Origin: Notospermus geniculatus
Lineage: Eukaryota; Nemertea; Pilidiophora; Heteronemertea; Lineidae
DNA: 64,000 bases
Direction: 5' to 3'
Assembly (NCBI GenBank): GCA_002633025.1
Contig: NMRB01000456.1
Location: 103,684 to 167,683, forward strand
A program made the translations under genes and the position numbers. The notes below the pieces were generated by a model. The model had not been told where the DNA came from. It saw nothing but the letters and a program-made list of their open reading frames with translations, and searched no databases. Below, piece after piece: positions 45,465 to 56,906 of the stretch. Within the stretch, counting starts at the first letter, position 1; each line of letters starts with the position of its first letter.

Positions 45465-45949
45465 TAGTCCGAACACTGCCTCCTGTTGCTCATTTGCATA
45501 ACTGACGGCCGCAACAAGAGTCAGATGAAGCCTATCGCGGGGGGTCTATTTTGATTGGTCCGTCCATCTCCAGGTCGTGTTGTGAATACATTTAGTGCAC
45601 GGCAATCGTATCACTTGACAACGCTGCTTTCAGGCATTTTACTTGCTGTTTCAACCAGCTACACTCGCAATCACGCTCTCTGTTCACTCTTAGCCAGACA
45701 AACATTAAGAAAACCGCAATTTGTTATCAAAATCACGAAAAATATTCCTCTCGAAAAGCCGAATCGGCGAATGCACAGCATCGCCATCTTTACAGTTTGA
45801 GGTCACGTGATACGGGAACCACCAATCCGTGATCTGATCATGCTGATGACGTAGAACCAAAATCTGGTTCTTCGGTTACTCATCATCTGACTCTGTATTA
45901 GCGTCCAGCAGATTCTAAAAATAGCAATACGAGTCAGACGTTCGGACTA
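45465..45949. mobile_element. TAGTCCGAAC-ended element, uninterrupted (485 bp)
   Basis: Ends TAGTCCGAAC..GTTCGGACTA, perfect 9-bp duplication ATAGCAATG at both flanks. Shares ~93% of its sequence with the split copy at 24023-25781. No coding. Confidence 0.92.
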
Positions 45950-46359
45950 ATAGCAATGCATCTCATTCCATAATTTATGCATGCTGTCGGAATGATAGCT
46001 GCCCCAAACACATGAACTGGATCATACCTTCGTGTTTTGAACCCGTCGGTACTTACCCATTATCTAGATAATCCATTAGAACCATTTTTACGCGAAGTTA
46101 ATTCAGGAATATTAAAAAATCCAGCGAGTTTGTCAGCGAATCGAGGAATGTTTGAAACCACCATATTTGGGAGTGACCATGGCGGGTTAGAAGCTTCGCT
46201 GTGATTGGTTGTATTCAGCGACAGATTTTCTGTCGCTAGTTCCACAGCGAAAAGGCGCCAATTTCAACAGGGCCTCGGACGTGCGAGTAGGGGAGCGCGT
46301 TTTAGAGGACCTGTTGCAAGAGGATGGACAGAGCTTAACGGACCACGGTATGCGATCGC

Positions 46360-46510
46360 TAATGGGTAATAGGAGCAGTCAGCCGCGCGTATTGCCAACA
46401 GATGGCAGCAAAGTTCTAGCGGACCAGTGTACAGGAAAATCTACGTGATTGATGCCCGATCAATAATGACTGGGTCCGCTATATGCATTGAATTGGGCCG
46501 TAGTGACACT
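46360..46510. repeat. Copy of GPCR downstream flank
   Basis: AATAGGAGCAGTCAGCCGCG through GACTGGGTCCGC recurs at 51909-52022. The following GGGCCGTAGTGACAC.. resembles 45070-45110, just after the GPCR. Confidence 0.65.
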
Positions 46511-46527
46511 GACTGACAGCTCCTATT

Positions 46528-46695
46528 GACTGCCGAGTAGAGGGCGCCACCTAGTGGCAGCAAAACGAACTACAAAAATCCATTACAAAATGTACGTCGT
46601 AAATCGGGTCTATTCGCCGACAACGTAGTTAGTCCCTTGGGTTGGAGAGTGGCGCGGTGGCGCCGGCTGTCGAGAAAAAGTGACAGCACCGTGGT
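46528..46695. mobile_element. AGGAGCAC MITE, truncated copy
   Basis: Starts at TGACTGCCGAGTAGAGGGCG and ends near ACCGTGGTCCT; it lacks the left end of the 204-bp family. Confidence 0.85.
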
Positions 46696-47421
46696 CCTAA
46701 ATATTATTTTTACATTATGGTACAATCTCTCCAAATATGCAATAGTTAAAAAGTCAACTGGGAAATAGACCTATTTCCCAGCACCTGTGCTTTTAGGAAT
46801 CTGATCGATTGATATTGATACTACTTTTACGTAAACATGGTTCAGTCTTCTTTGCAAGGTAGGGTTCAGTCATTGATGTTAAATGACGCCACAGACATTT
46901 TATCACTGTAAATGTATAGTTTACACTCCAAATAAAGATTGGTTCTTTATTTTGGCAACGTTACCTTCAGGAAAAGTAAGCAACGTGAAATTAATTTTCA
47001 TTGACGCGATGGATTCAATGCCACAGCGACAGCTACAGCGTGCAAATTTCAATGCATAAAGATTATTCTAAAACACACGTTCAAGCCGTACACTTCGACC
47101 GAAAACATTGGTGTTTTAAGGATTGATAATCGGTTATACGTTCTTCAGCATCGTGAGAGGAACCGGCGGTGGACTCCTTTTGGCTTGATGTACATGTATG
47201 ATGCTCGATTTTCTTGTATTGAGGCGGGAAACCCCAGATTCACGTGTAAAATGGCGGATTCGGAAAGTTATGTTGCACATATGTTGGCCTTTCATGCTTA
47301 TGGACCAGTTAAAAACATATTCCAAATCAATGGCTTGTTTTGTTTGGTTACTGCAACTGCAACTTTATCAACGAATAATTCTTAAAATGATTCCACCATG
47401 GCCATACAGACCGATTATTAA

Positions 47422-48234
47422 TGCACCGGTCAATGAGATGTCTGACCCCCCCCCCCCCCCCGTTCAGGGGTCGACGCCAATTCGACGCCGCTTTGGCGTC
47501 GAGTTCTGGGCGAACGAAAATTCCTCCACCGTCGAATACCTGGCGAATAAAAAAAATATGGTGTCTAGTGTCTGAGGTAAACGATTTCCGTAACTGTCGA
47601 ATTCCTGTCGAGTAGACTTTAAGGCAAACGTCGCAATCCTGGCAAGCTGGTGAGCCGCTGTCGAATGCCTGTCGACCGACGACAGAATTTCATCACGAAA
47701 CCCATTGTGGGATTTCCTATCCTCGCTTCTAGGACAGTTATACATGTACTTGTAGACTTGTGACAGTACGGTAGTTATAACCTTCCGGGAACGAGGATGA
47801 CAGAAGAGAAATGGCTGGCACTGCAAGCAGGTAGGCCCAAGCCGAGAGGATTATTCAGGGATTTCTTTCCTAGATACTTAGTAAGTATTACATATACATG
47901 TTATGGATATTTTTATATTTTGATAAAAAAACATTTTTTACTGTATAAATGTTCTTTGTATTACTGTTTACATGTAGGTTTTCTGTATCCTCGGTCATAG
48001 GAGCCACCCCCACCATGTGTGTCGAATTCCTGGCGTCCTCACTAAACTGCCGTCGAAAAAAGGCGAGCACCTGGTGGTTGAAGAAAAAAGCAGTGTCAAA
48101 TTCCTGGCGAAAGTGCTGGTGGTCTGGGTGAACTGGTGTCGAGTTCCTGGCGAACAGTTTCCCTTCAAGTGTCCAATAAGTGTCGAATGTTTGAACGGGG
48201 GGGTGGGGGTTCAGACTTCTTATTGACTGGTGCA
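47422..48234. mobile_element. PIF/Harbinger-like MITE (813 bp) at TAA
   Basis: TAA on both sides. Ends TGCACCGGTCAATGAGATGT and, inverted, TGCACCAGTCAATAAGAAGT, continuing as GTCTGA plus a C-run. Inside, GTCGAATTCCTG(G/T)CGA recurs at least six times. The corresponding site in copy 1 (about 43940-43955) has no insertion. Confidence 0.85.
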
Positions 48235-48334
48235 TAAGGGGCCGTTTGCTCGTTCATCTTGAAATACCACATATCAAAACAAATTGTATATTTTGAGATT
48301 GCGAGCTTAAAGAATGCCTCTTGTCTGCCCTACA

Positions 48335-49310
48335 ATGTCGGCATTTGAATATACAACGACAACGGGTTAAGGAAGTCCGCTGAGGGACACCGTGGATATT
48401 GTTGTTTGCATTGTGACTGTTCCAATTCCACCACTTCTCATAATTGTCGGGCTGATCGGCAATTCGCTAAGCTTTCTTGTCATGAACCAAAAAAAGTACC
48501 AGAAGAATACGACCTGTTTTTACATGCGCTGCGTGGCCGTATTTGACAGTGTGTACATCTACGCTAGGATGGTTTTAAGGTATCTTCTAGTAATGGCACC
48601 ACAGCTCTTCAAAAACAACGAAATTAAACATGGATATTGCCTGTACTACCTGGCGAGTCTCGAGGCAGGCTTGAAACTTTCACCCATGGTACTGGTCGTC
48701 ATGACATTCGATCGTTTTGTTGCCTTAACTTGGCCTTTACAAGCAGCCAGTATATGCACTATGCACAAGGCCACGATCGCTGCTACAGTCATTCCTGTAC
48801 TCAGTATTCCTCGTGCCCTAGCAAACCTTATACCCCGTAGTTGCGAAGAGATTTAGTTACTGGTTTTGCCCTTATCACTTTAATGAACCGTGGGATGATA
48901 TTTCGCAGATTTTCCTGAATTCTTTGACCGTCTATGTCCCGATCGTGTTACTTTTAATCTTCAACACGGGTATCATCGTAGCGGTGAAACGAAGTCAAAG
49001 AAACAAATCACTGAAGAGAACGACCTCATTGGACGACTCCTCGATTACGTCAGCAGCAATTTTAATCACGACTGCTTTCATCGTACTGCAGATTCTCGGC
49101 AAAACCCACACTCTTGTTGCTGTTCATCACTGCCCGACAAATTCTTTGTTATATTCTCGGTCCGCTGCCTTTTAACAAAGCATTTTCTGCAGCTGCGTTT
49201 TCCCGCTGCGCGAAAACGCGTCAGTGGGTTCGGGCCTTTACACTTGTTAGCGTGTAAGCGCCTTCGAAAAGAAATGCTGAGCATACTTTTCAGTTCAGCA
49301 GCCACAGGCC
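48335..49310 (+). pseudogene. Second GPCR copy, broken
   Basis: About 90% identical to 44047-45027. After the ATG a short deletion produces TAA at the twelfth codon. The frame re-opens at about 48392 and runs to TAG at 48854, just before the C180-equivalent; a shifted frame continues through TM5 and most of TM6 (48924-49135). Then about 120 bases equivalent to late TM6 and TM7 are replaced by unrelated sequence (49105-49235), after which homology resumes at CACTTGTTAGCGTGTAAGCG. DRF and the TM3 cysteine are retained. It cannot encode a receptor. Confidence 0.9.
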
Positions 49311-49316
49311 GATTAA

Positions 49317-50807
49317 CCCTTTAACTGTCTAATTTTTATGGTATTTTCCATAGGAAAAATTATATGCATCAGAAAATAATATCCAGTTCAAAGGAAAGAG
49401 CAGATAGTACCATAAGAGTATACATTTTTGAAAAGCTTATTGTGCATGCTTTCCAGTGATACGAATAATGCTGACCTTGGCCTACATTATTTTCAAGGTC
49501 ATGACCTTGACCTTGACCTTCAGTGCTTTCGAGCAGGGTGGCGACTGAGGTGACGTGTGCAAAAATCATGCTGTGTCAACAATAAATATAAAAAACTAGC
49601 TCCTTGGACATTTTTGTGACAGCTTCTGTATGTGTCTTCAAGCAACAGTAAAGAACATTCCATGAAGATTTTTTTATAGACGAACTTTGTGAAGGGTTTG
49701 GTAATCGGGGGGGGGGGGGCTTGGTTCGGGGGGAGGGGTGGAAAGTTGTTGGAATGGCACACCGCGTGAGGCAAATAAAGTTCAGTTATACGGGAGATAA
49801 CACCATACAACTATACATTTTTGGACAGCTTGCATTATAAGCTTTCTAATGATAACAAATACTGATGACCTTGACCAACACTAGCTCAAGGTCACGGCCT
49901 ACAAAACTGATTTCATGACATCAAAAAGAGCGATGTTTTGCGCATGTTGTGGTAAAACCATGCTGCGACATTCAAAAATACCCAAAACCTCAAACCGGAA
50001 CCTCAAAGTGGTGGGAAAAGGGCATTGGGGCATTGCCATGGGACCTTTGTCGAGGCCCTAGCACTTCTTGCAGAAAGCCAGGCTAAAAACAACACCGAGA
50101 ACAACTGATCGTCAGTGTCAGTGCACACTGTACAGCACAATGCACAGTACAATACACAGCGCCGGCCTCATCAGCTGATCGTCACTACTATATGCAGGAC
50201 TAGTGGTTTACATTGTTGCCTGTGTCTGATAAAATCGGTAGGCCTACGGTATCATATGACATACCGGTAGGCTATATGCACGGATAGGCCTAAAAACAAC
50301 TGAGTTTTGTCAACAAATACACGAAGGAAAGTAATCTCCGTCTTCTGCTTCCATCTCAGATTCGTAGGCTAGAACCCATTCGCTGTCGTTGCCATGGGCA
50401 ACGTTAGGGGGATCGTCTGCTGGCCAACTTTGTCACCATCAATATCGTCGACGTCGTCATCATCAGACGCGGACATCCTATCCCCATTATCGCTACCGGT
50501 ACTATGAGAACGCCAACCAAACCCTCGGAAAGACTGTTTTTGGTAGTTCTCGAACAGGGCATGATTCCAAAGTAAATTGTTACCAGCAGTTTCCACCACC
50601 ACGCACAGCATCCAGCAGACACACAGGCGCCATTTGCATTCAGCCTCGTTTTGGCAAGGAGCAGACGCACATCGTGTACTGCCACGCCATTTGTGCCATT
50701 TTCTTGAACAAATCGGCGAGTTTGTATCCACATAATGATATATATGTATATGATCAGATGATGACCTATATTTTTCGTACGAATTCGTACGAAAGACGGT
50801 TAAAGGG
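49317..50807. mobile_element. piggyBac-like non-autonomous element (1491 bp)
   Basis: TTAA on both sides (49313-49316 and 50808-50811). Tips CCCTTTAACTGTCT and, inverted, CCCTTTAACCGTCT. Copy 1 of the GPCR segment reads GGCCGATTAAAGTGAGTATT without it (45012-45031), so the empty site is visible. CCC tips with TTAA are piggyBac hallmarks. No transposase frame; ACCTTGACC words are frequent in its left half and a C-run-bearing segment lies at 49700-49740. Confidence 0.93.
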
Positions 50808-50811
50808 TTAA

Positions 50812-51305
50812 AGTGAGTATTGATGTAATTAATTTAAGAAGAGGACATTAGGTTTTTTTCACATTGGCGCATAGAGTGAGCATTCAGTGCCCTTTTCCCA
50901 TTCATATTATAATGAGCACTATGATTGACAGGTGGCGGCGGGTAACACGTCACGAGAGGCCACGTGGGTGTCTACATAGGGGGCGCGCTGATCTCCTGTC
51001 ATGCCTGGCGCAATGGGCATCCTAGCTACGATAGAGGGCAGCACACCGAAACTCGGTCCTATACAATGGACGGCTTTTGTGTGGGAAATTGATCTGGACC
51101 GAGTTGCCAGTTTCATTTCAATAGATTTAACCACTGGTGACACCTATTGAGGCAGTGAGCTAGGGTCCTCATTGTCGTGGTTGTATTTACGATCAGGAGT
51201 AACTGAAATACAGCTTTCGTCGGCTGGAGGGAATGGATGATGTACGGTCGGTAATAAACTCAGTTGATCGCGCATTCAGAAGTGCTCGCGCTATGCGCCT
51301 ATTAA
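50812..51305. other. No gene recognised
   Basis: The first ~15 bases continue the GPCR downstream flank; the rest is not recognised. Confidence 0.4.
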
Positions 51306-51509
51306 AGGAGCACGGTATTGGATCTCAAATGCGCTATTTGACTGCCGACGTAGAGGGAGCCACCTAGCGGCAGTAACACGAACTACAAAAATGCATTACA
51401 AAATGTACGGAGGAAATCGGGTCAACTCGCCAATACGTCGTTGGTCCCTGGGTTGGAGAGTGGCACAGTGGCGCCGGCTGTCGAGAAAAAGTGGCAATAC
51501 CGTGCTCCT
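51306..51509. mobile_element. AGGAGCAC MITE, copy 2 (204 bp)
   Basis: TTAA on both sides, ends AGGAGCACGGTATTG and its perfect inverse; ~97% identical to 36192-36395. Confidence 0.92.
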
Positions 51510-51519
51510 TTAATGCTCA

Positions 51520-51770
51520 CAATGCCCTATTTGACAAAAGGCTTATGCTCCACTATTCAATTCTTATGCTCCACTATTGAATTCTTATGCGCCACCATTC
51601 AACTCTTATGCTCTTTACTTGCTTGGTAGTGCGCTTCTTGTGCCTTAATTTTTGCTCACAATGCCCTAATGCTCGTTTTGACAAAAGGCTTGTGCGCCAC
51701 CATTGAATTCTTATGCTCTTTACTTGCTTCGGTGACAAAAGGATATGCGCTCAATCATTCATCCTTGTGC
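51520..51770. repeat. Imperfect tandem repeat
   Basis: TTGACAAAAGGCTTATGCTC, CCACTATT(C/G)AATTCTTATG and GCTCACAATGCCCTA each recur two to four times. Confidence 0.75.
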
Positions 51771-51778
51771 GGTAGTCT

Positions 51779-51856
51779 CGCGCGGCCAGACCCTCGGTCT
51801 ACCAACCGAGGGTTTGGCCACAACGTCTGAAACTTTTGTGATGCTGCTTTGCGCAC
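51779..51856. repeat. Hairpin-containing repeat, copy 2
   Basis: Inverted copy of 28765-28841, with the same CCCTCGGTCTACCAACCGAG hairpin and TGATGCTGCTTTGCGC. Confidence 0.8.
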
Positions 51857-51905
51857 GTCTGCCCCGTCAATGGCGGGATCATTCCCGCCCGGCGGCATCG
51901 GTCTT

Positions 51906-52510
51906 GCGGAATAGGAGCAGTCAGCCGCGCATATTGCCGACAAAAATGGCAGCAAAGTTCTAGCGGGCCAATGTACAAGACATCTACGTGATTGCTGCAC
52001 GATCGATAGTGACTGGGTCCGCCATAGATGTAGTGACCACCTGTTGGTCAACTCGCTGTCGGTGTAAAGGGAAAGAATGTCCCCAGGAAAAACTGTCCCA
52101 GGAACAAAAGATCCTATTGTTACACTCTAATCTCTGGGGATTGATTTTCTATAGTCATGCCGCTTATTCCGTCATTCAACAATAGAAGGGGACACTTTTT
52201 ACAGGGAGACACTCTGTACCGTTACACCGGCTCCTACTGCAATCAGCCCAGCAGGTGGTCGCTGTCGGACCGAGCTCAACACAAAGCAAGTCCCACCCGC
52301 ATATCTTGGAATGAGGTTATAAGCCTGTCAATCGGGCAGCTAATCGTTCTGTGCACTGAATGGTGTCGCCTGCCCACTAATACCAGGTAACCAATCGTAC
52401 GCCTTCCCGTAAAAGGGGCTGGCCTAAAGGGCATGAGCAGAGGCAGAGCACTCTAATGAAAAAAAACTATTGTAAATGTCATATGCTTCCTGATCTGAGT
52501 TAATGGTATA
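51906..52510. other. Duplicated flank, then no gene
   Basis: 51909-52040 matches 46360-46500. The remainder has only short frames. Confidence 0.5.
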
Positions 52511-52747
52511 CTGTATCGACTGAATTATCCCGCTCATGGCAAAATCGCGCCGATCATAAATTCATTGAATATACATTGTACGGTGTCGATGTCACATTTC
52601 ACAGTGTGGTCGTTTGTTACATAAAGCTTGAATAATTGATCATAGTGCCTTATTATCGGAGAACGTCAAAACCACAGAACAAGTTGTTATTTTCAAAACA
52701 ATTTTACTAACATGATTAACCCGTTCTCTTCCTAAAATGAAAAAATT

Positions 52748-53248
52748 CTATTCCTCTTTTGGTATGTCGTCCAAAAAGTCCAGATCAAAATCAACGTCCA
52801 GTTTTTCCTTAGTCCTCGAGTCAAGTTCGTCTGGTTGGACTTCAGCGTTACCAGCTTGACCTGTCAAGCCACTCACACGCCATGCGATATCTACCACTTC
52901 TGGCGTGATTGATGCCAAAGCTGCACTGATAATGTTCATGACATTTTCCCTGGAAATCTGTGGTGATACACCGTCGTAATCGTTAGTTTCAATCTTCCAG
53001 GTTTTACAGTTCCTGCACATGTTACGTTATTTAAAGAACCGGCTTACGGTTAAATCCAGTGGTTGCACAAGTGATGTGCATCGGCCAGGGATCAGTTCAA
53101 TAAACCCGGGTGCATCTTCCACCGTTTCACGGACTGCGGCATTACGGTGAGCTGGAAACATGTCCCAAATCAGCAGAAATGGAAACTGGTCTGCAACGAA
53201 TGGCGGTACGCAGACGTCCACCCTTGCCTGTACTCTCTCCCCAGTCAA
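52748..53248 (-). pseudogene. DDE_1 (pogo/Tigger) transposase, C-terminal fragment
   Basis: The frame 53248-53027 reads FPFLLIWDMFPAHRNAAV, the second catalytic Asp block, and PGRCTSLVQPLDLTVSRFFK, the third. It continues, after a stop or shift at ~53025, in 53020-52748, ending in the acidic tail DVDFDLDFLDD. The HTH/CENP-B DNA-binding part and first Asp are missing. Cannot be active. Confidence 0.88.
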
Positions 53249-53575
53249 TACCGCATGGCGTGTGGGTGGCTTGACAGGTCAAGCTGGTATCGCTGCAGTC
53301 CAACCGGACGAACTTGACTTCAACCCTAACGAAGAACTGGACGTTGATTTTGATCTTGACTTTTTGGACGACAGGCCAAATGAGGAGTAGGCCTAGATTT
53401 TTTTTTCATTTTAGGAACAGAACGGGTTAATCGTGTTAATAAAATTGTATTGAAAATAACAAGTTGTTCTGTGGTTATGACTTTCTCGGATAAAAAGGTA
53501 GGCCCCACTGGCACTCTGATCAATTAAACGACCATACTGTGAAATGTGACATCGACACCGTACAATGAAGGAGCC

Positions 53576-53864
53576 ACGGTGGTGCAGTGGCTCGGGCCTC
53601 CGGCTAGCGGTCAGAGGATCCCGGGTTCGAATCCCGCTGCTGGCGTGAGACTTTGGGCAGGTATCTTTGCCTTACTGGCCTCTCTCCACCCAGGTGTATA
53701 AATGGGTACCGGTCGGAAATGCTCAGATTGTAGCGCTGAATGAGCAGCTTATCTGAGTTCTACTGAAAGGTTTCAGGATAGACTGGGGTTAAAGTGTGAA
53801 GACGGATGAGAACCTCTACCGTTGTTGATATCAGACTATAAACCCAAAACTTTAACTTTAACTT
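53576..53864 (+). mobile_element. tRNA-derived SINE, full length
   Basis: The tRNA-like head (53576-53648) has A box TGGTGCAGTGGCTCGGG and B box GGGTTCGAATCCC. The body includes CTCTCTCCACCCAGGTGTAT and AAATGGGTACCGG, like the conserved-core SINEs of invertebrates. The tail is repeated ACTTTA. AATG at both edges is a plausible target duplication. It sits within the pogo-like right arm. A truncated relative is at 13290-13490. Confidence 0.9.
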
Positions 53865-54029
53865 TAATGTATATTCAATGAATTTATGATCGCCGCGATT
53901 TTGCCATAAGCGGGATAATTCAGTCGATACAGTATGTACATGTACAGGTTCATTTACCATGTACGTACCATAAAGGATGATAAATAAAAAGGCAATTTCC
54001 AGAGTGTTTGCGAATTTTCGNTTTAAAAT

Positions 54030-54260
54030 GGGTATAGAGTAATGAGCAGTCACGGTCATCCTCTATCCCCCGCCGGATGTTGGATTTGTGGTTGTTCATC
54101 CTTCTCCGGAAACACATGGTCTGTCCGACGTACTGGTTGACTGTAGGGCATCTGGTACAGGTGATACAGTAGACAACGTTCTTACTGTCACAATCCGTGG
54201 GGGTCCTCAGGCGGAGTTGATGGGGCTTTCCGGTGGATGAGCTGGTGATGTGGGACTGGG
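54030..54260 (-). pseudogene. Penelope-like GIY-YIG remnant
   Basis: The minus strand reads DCDSKNVVYCITCTRCPT, then NQYVGQTMCFRRRMNNHKSN, a GIY-YIG signature as at the end of Penelope-like reverse transcriptases. RT is absent; the family differs from the copy at 4400-5070. Confidence 0.75.
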
Positions 54261-54750
54261 ATGGTAAGGAGATGCAAAGTTCACATTTACCATAAAGGAA
54301 AGATTAGGATATCGTATTTCCACAATGAATCCCATTTGAGATATCGATATAACCATGAACCAAATATCAAAATTCATCAGCCCGTTTGATTCCCAGGGTC
54401 AAGAAACATGGGAGTAGGACTTGATCCCACATCTCTAACTCATCACGGAATAAATATATGGGCTGGATATCACCGTATAATTCCGAACGGTGTATTCGGA
54501 TACAGTTAAGAAACCAAGGGCCACTCGGCCTGGCAGAGTCGGCTCATCAAAAAGACAAAAGGCCATATTCTCGGTGTGTACATGTATAGATCACGAGTGA
54601 CCGATCACTTGACGACCATTTCCTCCCATTCAATTTCGAGACGTCGGGCTGGCCGGTTGTTTCGGTATCGTCTCCTGCTCTTTAGTAAGTTTGTCGTCCT
54701 TCCCGATTTTTCGATTTTATGAGGTGGAATATGAAGGGAAATGTTGGAAA
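54261..54750. other. No gene recognised
   Basis: 54583-54640 matches part of 32305-32355. Otherwise short frames. Confidence 0.4.
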
Positions 54751-54754
54751 ATGA

Positions 54755-54845
54755 GTGAGGAAAATGAGAAATATGAGGAAAATGAGAAATATGAGGAAAA
54801 TGAGGAATATGAGGAATATGAGAAATATTAGGAAAATGCTGGTTT
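54755..54845. repeat. GA-rich microsatellite
   Basis: About nine units of GAGGAAAAT / GAGAAATAT, period 9; the minus strand reads FLIFLI repeats, which I do not call a gene. Confidence 0.95.
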
Positions 54846-55880
54846 GAAAGAGGTGGAATGAAATTTGAGATGATAAAAGAGGTTTAGACAGGTGTGGCAT
54901 GAGGTTGGAATGTGCTGGGTAGAGATTGACGAAAAGGGGACAGAAGTTGGTGGACGCGGGTTGCTTTCTGGATATGTTTTAAGTGTTGGAGCTGCAAGTA
55001 AATGGTTTGGCGTAGCGTGGCAGGCTGGCTCCTGTGGAAAATTCTTTATGTGTGTTTAATGATTCTATTGAGGGATTTTACGGCGGCCGCTTCTGTTCTA
55101 AGTTTTGCAACGCACACCCGGGCTTGCATGCACAAGCGCTCTGATGTATTATACTGTATGTGTTTTGTTCATGTATGATGTGTAAACACAGGCCAGGGCA
55201 ATGGTATAATGCTTTGAGAATTTCTTTTGTTGGGTTTATTAGGGTGGCCTTTTGATCAGTTTGTTTGTATGGCATTATCTATGTGCTGATTGGTATGTGG
55301 TAATTCTTGGTTTTGTTTTACAGCGTGGTTCTCGTGTCTCCCTTACTTCTCGAACAAGAGCCGATTGAAAGGGTTTAGTCTGATCCTTGTCAAGAAAGTT
55401 GGGAAATGTGACCGTCTAATGTTAGGAATCCGTAACGTTTTCAACAGATGATGCCGTTGGACTCGAAACAGAAGATGAATAATTGGCGAATTCTTTTAGC
55501 TTTCCGTTTCCTCGAGTGATAAGGCTGTTTGGGAGAGTTCCCTTGATTCGTACCCGGGGGTCCTTTGCTCCTGGTGAGAGTTTCTCTCACTTGGGTGTGG
55601 GTCGGGGGGCTTCTCGCGCTAGTGTCTCTCTTTCCGGGGTAGTCTGTCGATGCCTCTCCCGGTGACAGAATGGGAGTAGAGGTGAAGCTTCGGGCCTTTT
55701 GCTATTATTTCGGAAGAAATGGGTGACGCAGCGGTGGGCTGCCCGGGGAGGCGCTGGATTCGGGGCCCTTCGGCTCGCGTACCCGGTGGTTCCTTGTGCG
55801 GATGTGATTGGTAGAAAGGTTCCCTTTGATACTTCTAGTTCGCTTTCGCGTGATCCAAAGGGGATGAGCACCTAAGAAAC
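54846..55880. other. No gene recognised; GC-rich part 55500-55860
   Basis: The composition rises in G/C from about 55500, with short frames on both strands that show no known domain. It may be a retroelement remnant; I cannot say which. Confidence 0.35.
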
Positions 55881-55882
55881 TA

Positions 55883-56214
55883 CACTGTTAGAAATAACAG
55901 AAGATTTTACAGAAAATCTGTGCAGCACAGTCCCCAGGACGGATCTGTGAAATTACAGACTTGATCTGTAAAAGTACAGACTTAATAATTGTCAACAGAG
56001 ACTTGACTGGAGGCTGACCAAATTATATTTTCATGCTGCTCTCAGAAGGCATCATTATGGAAAGTCCTATTGAGTCCAACCAATACAGGAAAACATGAAT
56101 CATACCATTAAAAAAATATGTAAATTTACAGAAAGTGCTGGGGACTCTGCTGCAGGCAATTTCTGTAAAATTACTGCAAAATTACTACTGTAAAATTAAT
56201 AATTTCTAACAGTG
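55883..56214. mobile_element. Tc1/mariner-like MITE (332 bp) at TA
   Basis: TA on both sides, ends CACTGTTAGAAAT and its perfect inverse. Many (T/A)TTACAG words inside. Confidence 0.88.
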
Positions 56215-56900
56215 TACCCGAGTGCCCAAATTAACCCACTTCAGTGCAAACGGTCATTCTGAGGCGGGCCTGACCCGGGCCGAGCACGGCACGGTTCATC
56301 CAGGTCAAATTTCTGCGTAGTGTAAAAAGGGCTATAGCTACCGGTATTCCAACATAGGGCACCAGCATATCAAATTTCGTTCAGGACGTCTTCGACTGTA
56401 TACATTGACTTCTACATGTAACAGACGTGCAGCAGAAACTCCAATTATCGAAGATTGGATGGATCCAACCATAACTTGATGGGTGACGATGACACTTTAG
56501 CTACACTCAAAGGCGTAATTGATTGGGAAGCATCATTCATTATTTTGAATTTTTTCACATTTCCAAATTTGAATTTAGTCGACTTGCTTGGTATCGGTAG
56601 TTGTGCATCTTATTGTCACTTCTTAACCAGCATTCCATTTTGCTCTCCTCGTGTGTAGTGACAGAGTTAGGTGTTGCAGCATTCTACGCGGCAGTTGGGT
56701 GAGTCATCTTTTATGTCTTTTTATGTCTTTTAGCATAAAGGAATCAAACATAAAGGTTTAACTGCGAACGATGAAGGAACTGAGGGATACACAAATAAGA
56801 TCATGTGTTGCCACCATATGTCTTTCATGTATTACATACATGAAATTCGGCTTTACGTAATTGGGCAGGAGTTTCTACTCTTTTTGTAGTGGTGGGGTAC
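56215..56900. other. No gene recognised
   Basis: One 67-codon frame (56455-56658) without a known domain. Confidence 0.35.
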
Positions 56901-56906
56901 ACTCCT

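Larger units (their letters stand above)
45075..49316 (+). repeat. GPCR-containing segmental duplication, copy 2
   Basis: Matches copy 1 in blocks: 45075-45210 to 40003-40135, 46690-47090 to 40140-40490, 47200-47420 to 42400-42570 and 43900-43950, and 48240-49316 to 43960-45020. Insertions at 45465-45949, 46528-46695 and 47422-48234 interrupt it. Confidence 0.85.
52511..53932. mobile_element. pogo/Tigger-like derivative with two matching arms
   Basis: TA on both sides. Ends CTGTATCGACTGAATTATCC and its perfect inverse. The arms are about 390 bases long and both contain the transposase C-terminal codons: minus 52890-52748 and plus 53255-53390 (VQPDELD and DVDFDLDFLDD in both). Only the minus-strand side continues into catalytic sequence. 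A SINE interrupts the right arm. Confidence 0.88.

Noticed and set aside
50389-50811. 140-codon plus frame and overlapping minus frames
   Set aside because: They lie inside the piggyBac-like element, with no known domain and low-complexity sequence.
54682-54900. FLIFLI-repeat frame
   Set aside because: It is the reverse reading of a 9-bp microsatellite.
55440-55870. rRNA fragment in the GC-rich stretch
   Set aside because: I could not match any conserved rRNA core segment.
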